Shown here: in pieces, positions 34,601 through 44,824 of the stretch
Numbering within the stretch: position 1 is the stretch's first letter
Layout of the letters: every line of letters begins with the position of its first letter
NCBI GenBank assembly: GCA_021018995.1
Contig: CM037587.1
Span: 66,979,604-67,043,603 of the forward strand
DNA length: 64,000 nt
Origin: Chloranthus sessilifolius
Lineage: Eukaryota > Streptophyta > Magnoliopsida > Chloranthales > Chloranthaceae
Direction: 5' to 3'
Notes under the pieces: model-generated
Database searches by the model: none
The model's input: only the letters and a program-made list of their open reading frames with translations
What the model was told of the DNA's origin: nothing
Program-made: the position numbers and the translations under genes

Positions 34601-36060
34601 ATGGGCGAAGACCAGAGATTGTTAAGAGACTACTTTGCCCCTGGTGCTTATAATTCCCCATTTTGCATTCAATTTCCCACAGTGGAGGGAAATTATGAAA
34701 TTAAGTCCTCCACCATCCAAATGTTGCCTTCATTCCATGGATTGAGTAAGGAAGACCCTTACAAACACATTGATGAATTTCTGGCTTTATGTACAGTATT
34801 TAACATGGCTGGACTGGGTACAGAGGCAACCAAGCTTAGGCTCGTTCCTTTTTCATTAAAGGACAAAGCTTGAGCATAGTTATCTATGTTAGCAGCAAAC
34901 AAAGATCACATCATGGAATGATTTGCAATGTCAATTTTGTCAAAATATTTCCCAATGACTAAAACCAGCCAACCGAGACAAAGCATCATCTCTTTCTCCC
35001 AAAACTCAATGAAACTTTCCATGAAGCATGGGAAAGGTTTAAAGAACTGCTATAAGGCAATGCCCTCACCATCAAATTCCTAAATGGTGGTTCAAAGCTT
35101 CTATCAAGGAACTGATCAAGGGCAAGAACATGGTGGATGCCTCTTGTGGAGGTACCTACTTGCGTAAAATGCTTGAAGAGGTTTGGGACCTCTTTGAGGT
35201 GATTGGAGAAAATTCAACCCACAGAATCTCCGCCAAGGGACACCGAGAATCCAGCTAGGATGAATAATCCCCAATTCACAAGAGGGAAAGTTTATGAAGT
35301 CAATGAGTGGAAAGGAAAGTGGATAATTTGACCACAAAATTTGATAGATGATGGACTCATTTAAAGCTCCAAATGGGTCAAGAGTAGAGGAGGCATGTCG
35401 ATATGCCAGGTCCCCCACTCATTCCATTGATCAATGTCCTTCGCATCATAATTTTAACTCATGATGGAACAAGCTCATGCAATTTCATCTTATGGAAGAT
35501 GCAATCGAATGACTACCCATGGAGATCTCATCCTAATCTAAGGTGGAATCAGGAAATTACCCCAACAAGAAGAAGCAGACAAAATCAATTACCTTTCAAA
35601 CTCGCCACCATATCGCTAGAATTTTTATAATAAATCAAATTTTCAATGACCTAACCAACAACAAGCCATGCGTGATGCACCAGCCCCTGCCCCTCCTAGA
35701 TCTCTGACCTTTGAAGAACAGGTCTTGCGTTCACTTCAAAATCTTGAACTGCCTCTGCATGAACCTTCACAGAGCATTAAAAATTGAAGAAACTCCGGCC
35801 AACTCTCAAATTCATTGGCTAAGAGAGAAGAGGGTAACTACCCAACCAACGTGTGAACAATCCTAAGGGACATTCATGGTTGGAGAATCCTCAAATGGCC
35901 ATGAGGAAATCAAAGTCGTGACTACTTTGAGAAGTGGAAGAATAATAAACAACACAAAGGGTAGTGAAGAGAAGAAAGATGAAGAACAAGTGCAGAACAA
36001 CAAATGGATAGCAATATGGTCTGTTGATTTACATCAAAAAATTCAAAAAATGAAAAATGT
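34601..36060 (+). pseudogene. gag: gag of element A, decayed
   Basis: The first 90 codons are open (34601-34873) and contain the Athila-type capsid signature: YNSPFCIQFPTVEGNYEIKS, GLSKEDPYKHIDEFLALC and LRLVPFSLKDKA. After a TGA and a TAG the sequence remains alignable with the gag of D (SWNDLQ at about 34915, then the CCHC region near 35400 and RWNQE at 35560) but only through several frames. The last part (35700-35850) matches the 'EEQ...SLQNL' coiled segment of D. The protein is dead. Confidence 0.85.
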
Positions 36061-36199
36061 AAAATAACAAAATTGTTGAAAAGATGAGGAGAAGAAATTT
36101 GTTCCTCACCTCCCATTTCCCCATGCAATGAAGTTTCTCCTTTGACAAAGGAAACACAAAAATTGAGGAAATGATGGAGACATTCAAGCAAGTTAAAAT

Positions 36200-36725
36200 T
36201 AATCTACCGCTTGATGCAATCAAACAGTCCTCGCTATGCAAAATTTCTCAAAGAGGTGTGCACCCACAAAAGGCAATCTAGGATACATTTATCCAAGAAG
36301 GCCTTTGTCAGGTGGAGAAAATCAACCAAGTGCTATCAATTGCAACACCACCTAAGATGCAAGACCGGAATCCCCACGATCCTCAGATCATTGGGGAGCA
36401 CACCATTGAGAAAGCCTTGCTAGATCTGGGTGCTAGTGTCAACCCGCTTCCCTATTCGCCTATGAGAAGCTAGGTTTGGGAGAATTGAAACCCACTCAAG
36501 TGGTGTTACAATGATGATCCGAAAGGAAACCTATGGGGTTGATTGAAGATGTTTTGGTAGGAGTAGACAAGTTTTTCTACCCTGCCGACTTTTTGGTGTT
36601 GGACATGGAACCAACCAAAGTACCACCGCCATCCTTATTCGGGAAGACCATTCACAGCTACAGACTAATGCATGCATTCAATGCAGTCCGCATCATGGAG
36701 GTGTCTTTGAAATATGAAAGTTAAA
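36200..36725 (+). pseudogene. pol: Protease of element A
   Basis: HTIEKALLDLGASVN near 36400 is the retropepsin-like active-site region with Asp-Leu-Gly-Ala-Ser. After a frameshift, 36533-36724 reads MGLIEDVLVGVDKFFYPADF, the standard Athila protease continuation, ending at a premature stop. Confidence 0.8.
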
Positions 36726-37995
36726 TTGAATGTGTATAATGTCATACTCAACCTCAATTCTCTTGAGGAATGTTTCCATGTTGACATCATTGATGAGTGG
36801 TGGAGGAGTCTTTACAAACATTTCGCAAGGTAAAGACTCCACCACAGAATTTAAAATGATTGGGGATCCACCGAGAAAGAAGGAAAAGGAGATCAAATTC
36901 AAAAGGAGTCGCTGGTGCAAGGCACTCACCAAATACCATCAAGTTCTCTCTCTTGGAGACCGCTCCTCTCCTCTTCCACAAGTTACCAAGGTACCTTTGC
37001 TGCCCTCTTTTCAAATTTCACAATTGGAACTCAAACAGCTCCCCAAAAATCTGAAATATGCGTTTTGGGAGATCATCAAACACTACTGTGATTATTTCTT
37101 CCTCCCTTACAAAGGAGCAAGAAGAGGAGTTGGTAGTTCTAAAACAACACAAGAAAGCAATTGGTCGGACCATTGTCTTTGATTTAGGAGGAATAAACCC
37201 ACCGTATGCATGCATAAGATCCACTGAAGAGGATGCCAAGCCTTCTAGAGAAATGCAAAGAAGGTTGAATCCTCACATGCAAGAAGTGGTAATGAAGGAA
37301 GTTGTCAAGTCGCTAGATGTCGGGGTCATTTACCCCATTTCAGATTCTCGCTTGGTAGCACCCACATGTGGTGCCTAAGAAACTGCATCATCGTAGAAAT
37401 TGAATCTGTAAACTTATGTCCACCGGACAAACAACTCGGATGGAGGTGCATAGACTACGAAAATTAAATACCATGACAAGGAAAGACCGTTCCCTTCCCC
37501 TTCATTGACTAAATCCTTGATAAGCTTGCGTGCAAAGCTTACTATCGCTTCCTTGATGGGTACTGTTACAACCAGGATCCTTGTGTACCCACAGACCAAG
37601 AAAAGACCACCTTCACCGCCTTTGGCACTTTTGCCTATAGGAGGATGCCCTTTGGTCTTTGCAATGCCCTCGCTACTTTTCAAAGATGCATGTATGCCAT
37701 CTTTTACATGATTGATCAATTCATGGAGATCTTCATGGATGACTTTTCAATTTATGGAGATTTTTCCAATGCTTACACCACCTCAAGTTGGTGTTGCAAA
37801 GATGTGAAGAAACCAATTTGGTTCTAAGTCGAAAAGAGTCATTTTATGGTCACCCAAGGCATTGTCCTAGGACATGTGGTCTCCATAAAGGCATAGAGGT
37901 GGACCAAGCAAAATTGATCTAATTGCACATTTGCCTCCTCCCGTAATTAAGCAAATCAAAGTTTCTTAGGGCATGCAGGATTTTATAGGAGGTTC
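36726..37995 (+). pseudogene. pol: Reverse transcriptase of element A
   Basis: Upstream linker (36730-37050), then KEQEEELVVLKQHKKAIG, PSREMQRRLNPHMQEVV and VGVIYPISDS (37058-37378). After frameshifts, MPFGLCNALATFQRCM and the catalytic pair in IFMDDFSIYGD (37645-37760). The sequence between (37380-37640), which should hold the first catalytic Asp, is readable only in fragments. The family assignment is firm, but the enzyme is not functional. Confidence 0.88.
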
Positions 37996-39700
37996 ATCAA
38001 AGATTTCAAAGAAAATTTCCAAGCCACTGTCATTTATCGTGTCAAGATGTTCCTTTTGTGTTTACTAATGAATGCATGACCTTTGAGGTCCTTAAGAAAT
38101 GTGATTTCAGACTCCCATCTTGCGCCCCTGACTATTCGGTCTTTGAGCTGATGTGTGATGCATCAGACTATGCCCTAGGAGCTGTCCTAGGCGAGAAAGG
38201 ATAAGCTTCCCCATGTCATAGCTTATGCCAGATCCATGATAGATGCCCAGCTCAACTACACAACAAGCGAGAAAGAGTCGGCCATTGTGTTTGCATTGGA
38301 AAAATTCGCCTTATGTTTTAGGTTCACAAATTGTGGTGTTGACCACTCGCCCTAAAGTACCTTCTCCTAAGAAGGATACCAAGCCAGATTAATCGTGTGG
38401 ATCCTCCTATTGAGTTTGATCTCGATTAAGGATAAGAAAGGAGTGGAGAATGTGGTGGTCGATCACTTATCCGAATTCTCAATACTTAGGATGATAGCTT
38501 ACCCATTAATGAATCATTTCGATGAGCAACTTTTTGCCATCAATACCCACCGTCCTTGGTTTGCAAACATAGTCAACTTCTTGGCTATTGGATGATTCCT
38601 CAACATTGAATCGAACGGATAAAGATCTTTTCTTCTCACAAGTTAAACATTTCATTTGGGAAGATCCTTATCTATTCAAGAATTGTGCGAGACAAGTAAT
38701 CGTAAAGTGTGTCGGACCATGAATTCCGGCATATTGTCAATAAAATACCGCAAAAAAATTCTGCAGCAGGTGGTTTCTATTGGCCCACAATCTTTAAAGA
38801 TGCCTTACAAGATCAGAATCTTGCCAGAATCGCCAAAAATCAAGCAAGATTTCCAAAAGAAACTCAATGCCCCTGCAGCCAATCCTGGTAGTTGAGTTGT
38901 TTGATGTGTGGGGCATAGATTGTGTGGGCCCGTTTCCCCCTTCTAAGGGAAATAAGTTCATCTTGGTAGCTGTGGACTATCTCTCCAAGTGGATTGAGGC
39001 CATATCTACCAAATACAATGATCACAAAGTGGTTTTAAGATTCCTCAAAGACCACATTTTTCCAGATTTGGATTCCCAGAGCCATCATTAGTGATGGGGA
39101 AGCCACTTTAAGCTTGACTCTCTATTAAAAAGTACTCATCACTCACGAGTAGCCACTCCCTATCATCCACAAACCAAAGGATGTGGAGATTTCAAATAGA
39201 GATCAAACACATTTTGGAAAAAGCTGTGAAGAAGGATGAAAGGACTGGTCCTTTAAGCTTAATGATGCTTTGTGGGCATACGTAATCGCCTACAAGACTC
39301 CTATAGGGATGTCCTTTCGGTTTATGGCAAGGCATGCCATCTACCAAAGAGAGAATTAGAATATAAGGCATTGTGGGCAATCAAAACTTTTAATATGGAT
39401 CTCGCTTCGGTAACCACAGAAGCTTCAACTCACCGACTGGAAGAACCGAGGATGGATGCCTACACTAGCTCCAGTTGTACAAAGAAAAGGTTAAATCATT
39501 CCATGATAGGAGCCTCATGAGAAAAGAGTTCATCTGGGTCCAAGGTATGGTTATTCAACTCTAAACTTAAATTCTTTCTGGCAAATTGAGATCCAGATGG
39601 GAAGGGCCATACATCGTCATCAAGGCCTCCCTCTCGGGAGTCAGGATATTTCAGATCCCAAGGATGGAAGAATACTCAAGGTAAATGGTCGAGGCTCAAA
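37996..39700 (+). pseudogene. pol: RNase H and integrase of element A
   Basis: RNase H remains at about 38095-38350 (LMCDASDYALGAVLG, then YTTSEKE and FRF). The integrase zinc finger is decayed near 38740-38880. The DDE core starts [20 protein letters not shown] (38895) and SKWIEAIST. The later region reads [15 protein letters not shown] (39335). Frame changes are frequent and the second Asp region is broken at about 39090. The pol ends around 39700. Confidence 0.85.
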
Positions 39701-39879
39701 CCATGCATTGAAAACACCCAGAGTCCTTGCCCACCTATCATCATGAATCTCCAAAAATCTGATGGTAGAAAAGTGTATAATATGTTTGTACAACATTGTT
39801 TTCCTGACTTTTGCTGTTTCTGTCTATTTTTCTTGTTCGCATAGTGTAAATACACTTAAAAGTTCAAATCGCAAAGAAA
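39701..39879 (+). other. Post-pol spacer of A
   Basis: Short AT-rich spacer between integrase and the word cluster. Nothing else is recognised. Confidence 0.4.
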
Positions 39880-40190
39880 AAAATACTTTTCAAAAAAGTT
39901 CAAAGTTCTATTGAATTGATTACGAGTCAGAATGAACTACTCGAAAAGAACCATGTTCTGCTCGAATAGTTAAAATTTCCTTCGAATAGAAAACTGGGAG
40001 AAGTCCTTTGCGGAAAGATCTTTCTGGAGCCAAATCCATTTCGAATAGACATACTGAAGCTCAGTTCTTTGCGAACTGCACTTTCTGAAGAATTTTTACC
40101 TTTCGAGAGACACTTTTGCTATTCGAAATAGAGAAAAGGACTCTTTTGGAACTTTTCGAACACTTAAGGGTGCTTTGCGATTTTACTTGT
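39880..40190. repeat. Palindromic word cluster before the env-like ORF of A
   Basis: About ten words, including CTACTCGAAAAG, CTGCTCGAATAG, CTTCGAATAG, CTTTGCGGAAAG, CTTTGCGAACTG and the palindrome CTATTCGAAATAG (about 40122). They are the same vocabulary as the U3 cluster of this element, outside the LTR and about 300 bp before the env-like ORF. Confidence 0.8.
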
Positions 40191-40480
40191 TAGTATATTA
40201 GGTCATTTTAAAAGTCACTGGATATCTGCAAACACTCTCCCAAGCAAAACCCCTTTTCAAAACCCTAGCTCACCCTCTTCCGTCGCGAACTCCACACGAT
40301 TATCCACCATCTATTCTAATCTTCTGCGCCTTTTCTCTTGTCAGAAATCAAAGGTGTAGATCACAGCTGCGCGATCTTTTCAGAGCAAAGAAACTCACAC
40401 AGAGGAAACCCTAAGATCATGAATCGCTTCTACTCTTATTCTTTTCATGATTCTTTGGTACTTAAGCTACATTTGAGGCC
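40191..40480 (+). promoter_or_regulatory. Putative internal promoter/leader of A
   Basis: GTATATTA (40192-40199) lies just after the word cluster. It is followed by a plant-style leader with AAAACCCTAGCTCACCCTCT (40259), much like AAACCCTAGCTCCCACTTCT on the minus strand of D (about 60763). Presence in both elements at the same distance before the env-like ORF suggests a subgenomic promoter. Inference from pattern. Confidence 0.4.
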
Positions 40481-42745
40481 ATTTTAAATATGGGAAAACC
40501 GAGAAATCTCTTCGCCATGTTCCCTAAATCTTGACCAAGAAGACAGCCAAAACACCCCAAAGCCAAAGGCAAAGCCAAGAAGTGCAAAGAAAACTTTCAA
40601 TGGACAAAGCGAGATAGGGTTGAAAAGAAAAAATACGCCATGAGGAGCCCACCCTCACGCCTTTCGAGCCCAGTGGCTGTCCCCATTACCCATTTCTTTG
40701 GTTTTGCCTAACCCATTCATTGATGCCCGAAGCTCATACACGAGCTATTGGTGGATGAAACTTTTTCTCCTCCAAACACGATTGCGTGCTATCTTTAAGA
40801 TATCTCGTGGAGGCTTCCTCGGCACCATCCTCACTCCATTACGAGAAAATTTACCCAAGGATGACAAAGGCGTGGTATCGTAACCTCACCACAGTCACGA
40901 GAGGAACATCTTGATGTGCCAACCCTAGTTATTTTATAGACAACTATGACGTAATCAGGATCGCCGAGGACATTGGACATGCCCTAGGGATACCTTTTCA
41001 ATTCAATCTGATGGACCCTTGATCTGAAGTTGCCTCTTTCAGAGATATGGCTGCCCATTTGACACGAGGCATGGTGGGTTCGGGCAATCAATAATGAGAA
41101 GAGATGCCTCAATATCTCTCGATGGATTCCATACTCCGAGGGAGTTTTTATGTTCTGGGCACACCTAAGAGAGGCGAACCCCCATCTTAGAAGCCCTCTT
41201 TCACTTCTCTAAGGGCAATTCTTCAATGCCCCATGCCGATCAAAGCAATGGCTGATGTGAGTGCCAAGGTAAAAAGGAATGTAAGATTGCTGGCCTCCCC
41301 TTTGGAAGACTCATTCTGACCCTCTTAAGAGCCAAGTTTGACATTGATAGGGAAGAGCCCTTTGAGGTACTCCTCCTCACAACTTTGGCAAGAAAGCACG
41401 GACCACAAGTCAAAGCCATGTTAAGAAGAATGAGGGAAGTAGGAGACCCACCCATGCCCCTCGCACTCGCTGCCCCTGCTGCCTCGCTGAACCCATAGCA
41501 CTTTGAGCGAGCTAGTTCTTGTCTTGAGCATGACAGAGAACCAAGCCACGAAAGTGTGGGTGGGCATCTAAGTGGAAATTGTGTGGAGCCTCAACCAGCC
41601 CCCTCGAGCCTCACCCCCTACCGGTTTACAAGCCCAACTCCTGTGGTGACCAGCTCTTTAGTTGCACCACTGTTGCACTTAGTCCACACAGGTCCTGAGG
41701 TAGCGACTCTTTGCACCTCCTACAGACCATATGGCTGGTTTCTTATTCCTCCACACCCTCCCCCATCCCAGCTGGCTCATCATCCACACCTTCCATCATT
41801 CCCATTCTAGATACCCCTACCACACCCACCACCCCTATTATTCAAACTCCACCCATCTCACCCAACCTTGCCTTACTCCTAGCAGACTTGCCCATTCTCC
41901 CAGGAGGTAGCCACCCCATACTAACCCCTTCCCCTTCCACCCCTCTGCTCATAAGCCCCCATTCCCCACTCCCGAAATTTCAGCTCATACACTGATTTTC
42001 CCCACACTTCGAATCTCACCCACTTCCCACAGAGGCACCACCCCCTCTATGAGCCTATGGAGATAGCTCCCACACCCCTCACCCCTTCTCCTTTCTCCCA
42101 TTTCCCCCCCCCCCCTTTCACACCCCTTACCCCCCCCCCCTCCACTTCCCCCAACCCACCCCCCCCCACACAAATCTCTTCCACACCCCCAATACACCAA
42201 ATACTCACCTATCTCCAAAACATTCAAACTCGGCTCCAAACCAACACAGACAACCACACGCCACCTTGAGCGATCCAAACCCTAACTACCCCTAGTGCCC
42301 CTACCTTCCATGTTGCCTCCCATGCAACCCAAAGCACCTCAAGTCCTTCTACTTCCACCCTCCACCACCACCCAAGCTACCCAAACCTCCCCCGCACCTG
42401 TGGCCTTACCCCCCCCCCCCCCCCCCACACCACCCTTAGTTCCCTACCACTCCACTCCCCTCCAGAGATACCCCCCCCCTACCAAGGCCATGCAAGACAA
42501 CCCTTACATCCGTAAAGATGTCCTCAAGGGGCTGGCTGACTTGGAGGCTTACATCAGACCTCCCTATGAAGCTAAAATTGCAAAATTGGAACACTTCATG
42601 CAATTTGAAAGAGACAAAATGGGGAATCTGGTCTCACAAATCTACCAATTAGTCAAGGCTGAAAAACATAAGGTAGCCATGCTACAAGCCCAATTAGTTC
42701 AAGAATGTACCAAATTGGCTCAGAATGAGAGATCAGCCACCTAAC
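40481..42745 (+). pseudogene. Env-position ORF of element A, decayed
   Basis: It corresponds to the post-integrase ORF of D (56721-60578). Readable parts in different frames: KHGPQVKAMLRRMREVGDPP near 41395, a long Ser/Thr/Pro segment (41556-42278), and a 149-codon open piece (42295-42744). That piece begins in Pro-rich sequence and continues as MQDNPYIRKDVLKGLADLEA with a helical Lys/Glu/Gln tail. D has MRDNPYIKRVVLNGMAQLRQ at the same place. Several C runs, up to about 12-14 bases, lie at 42103-42170 and 42410-42427. No membrane segment or signal peptide is visible, so 'env' is positional only. Confidence 0.7.
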
Positions 42746-43690
42746 CAAACATTTAGGCCTCACCCGAAAAATCAAGACAAAAGAGTACACTGAGCTCCAA
42801 ACCTCTATTCTTTGAAAATCCTCAAAGAAAATCTGAGTCTATCAATCCATTTGTGACTCTAGCTCGAAACATAGAACCCACTTATGATAGTGACTTTGAT
42901 CCCAGTTACTAAAATCTGCATGTACTGTGTTTCTGAATTCAATATATATATCTTTTATTTTTGTCTAATTCTGTGCAATTCTGTCAATTGTCTCTTTCTT
43001 ATTTTCTTATTTTCTGCTTTTTATTCTATTGCAATTTTTTCTGTTATAAGCTGTGCCTAACCAGTCTGTTTTTGCTCTCCCCTATTTCAGAAAAACTTAC
43101 AACCCCTCCCCCTACTCCCTTTTCCTTTTTTTTTCCTTTTATTTTCTATCCAAATTTCTGATGTGCTTGTCAGAATCGTCGGATTATTGTTGTTTCATTT
43201 GTCTTCCCTAATAATTGTCCACCACCTTTGAACCAAGTGAGGACACTCCTCATAGGTTTGGGGTGTATGCACAAGTCCCGCTTAGGGAATAGTTAACATA
43301 AGGCGTGAGAATCACCTAAGTAATTAGGAAATGTATTAATTTACTTAAGAATCATGACAACTAGAAAATTTAAAATTCCTTTGCCAAATTTAGACATTCT
43401 AAACCTTGCGATATTCTACATTTCCATGATGATTACACCATAAAAACATACTGGTATCAGCACGTAGTAAGTCAAAAGGAAGAGAAAAAGGTAAAGATAT
43501 ACTTAAAAGCTCAAGGAAAAACCATAACCAGTGAAAATTGAGCCCATATATTTTCCATCTCTGTTGAAGAGGATGAGGCAATTTTTACGATTCAAAGGAT
43601 TACCGAGGCATTAGATCCACTAGAAGTTAGGAAACTCCAAATTAAAACAAGTAATGCAGACTCATGGCCGAGGAAAAGATCAAGGCCTTC
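42746..43690 (+). other. 3' non-coding region of A
   Basis: AT-rich, with no ORF that can be supported. A block at 43395-43580 on the minus strand resembles 56190-56330 of D. Confidence 0.5.
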
Positions 43691-43691
43691 T

Positions 43692-44168
43692 TTGGACAAC
43701 TTGAACCTAACAGAACCAACCAAGAAAAATCTGCTTCTGTTTGTACCCCATTTGAGCGATAAATCCTACAATTCTTCAAAAAATACTCAAAAGTACTTTT
43801 TGAACCTATGGAACCAATTCAGCTTTCCCTCACTCGAGAATTCAGGAGGTAAAGGAGAAAGAGCGAAGATGGACCATTTCGGGCAACATCAAGAAAATGA
43901 AGAGAAAATACCTCAAAACAGGCAATATGGTGGACCGAGAAAAGAAGAGACAAACAATGTGAAAAGTTGCAAGCAAAAAGGCAAAAAGGGACCTTATGTT
44001 GAAAAATGCAAGATCAAAGAAAGAACGATCACCGTGAATGTGAGAATCTCGAAAAGAAGAAGAAAGAAGCTAAACTCAAAAAGTGGAGTCATGAACCATC
44101 TCCGCACTTCCCGAGTTCTCAAATTCAAACCTCTGCTCAAACCGCTTTCCTTGAAACTTCACCCATAA
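43692..44168 (+). CDS. Small basic ORF of A, unknown
   Basis: 158 codons are open, rich in Lys, Arg, Asn and Ser, starting MDNLNLTEPTKKN and ending in KRRRKKLNSKSG-like sequence. The DNA matches the corresponding place in D (minus strand, about 55480-56095), where the frame is broken. An alternative frame from 43664 (ATGGCCGAGGAA), with four stops, shares the segment RLKALVIQS with D at 44190. The region is conserved between elements, but I cannot tell which frame, if any, was used. Confidence 0.3.
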   Translation: MDNLNLTEPTKKNLLLFVPHLSDKSYNSSKNTQKYFLNLWNQFSFPSLENSGGKGERAKMDHFGQHQENEEKIPQNRQYGGPRKEETNNVKSCKQKGKKGPYVEKCKIKERTITVNVRISKRRRKKLNSKSGVMNHLRTSRVLKFKPLLKPLSLKLHP

Positions 44169-44644
44169 GCCATACAAACAAACCTAGATTAAAAGCCCTT
44201 GTGATCCAAAGTTGAGTGAGTCATGTGGAGATAAGAAGTGACCCAATCTATGGTGAAGAGATGTCAATGATGCCATTGCCTAAGAATCATGCCTATGCTC
44301 ATGCTTACAGATCCATTTGGGAGATGTAATCGCTCTTGAGCTTGAGTGAAAATGAACCCTCAACAAAAAACACTAATGAGAGTATACCGGTGAGTGTTTG
44401 GGTTGGAACTTGAGCACCTTAAGTATGACTTATAACCTAATTTTTATCCATAGGATGAGCTGGCACATTTGTATGATTTTCTATGACTGCTCATGATTGG
44501 AAATATTGAAACATTCATGAGGTTTATAAATGTTTAAATTGTGCAAACAATAATCAAATTTTCTGTTTCATCATTGATTCAAGAGTAACTAACCCGCTCC
44601 TTGATTGCTCATTTGATAATATTGCACCGATGTTAACTTTCATG

Positions 44645-44775
44645 GAGAAGTTTGTGGGTACCTTCATGAAAACCCTCAGAGACTTCACTCCTCCTCTAGG
44701 GATCACCTAGGGGTTGAAAAGGCTTGTTGCATATGCTAAATGCACTGTGCTTCCTACAAAAGTGGCTCTTTACTT
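44645..44775 (+). other. Conserved pre-PPT block of A
   Basis: Non-coding stretch containing CTAGGGATCACCTAGGGG and ATATGCTAAATGCA. Related sequence lies at the same distance before the LTR in X (8798-8920) and D (54910-55035, minus strand), though their LTRs differ. Confidence 0.75.
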
Positions 44776-44802
44776 TGTTTTTATGTTTCTTTGCTCGGGG
44801 AC

Positions 44803-44824
44803 TAGCAAAGCTTAGGTTTGGGTG
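44803..44824 (+). other. Polypurine tract of A
   Basis: AGCAAAGCTTAGGTTTGGGTG abuts the 3' LTR start. It is the likely plus-strand primer site and matches the shape of the tracts in X and D. Confidence 0.75.

Noticed and set aside
41556..42744. Host proline-rich (extensin-like) gene
   Set aside because: No signal peptide or SPPPP repeats. It lies between integrase and the 3' LTR of A, and D has a homologue in the same position.
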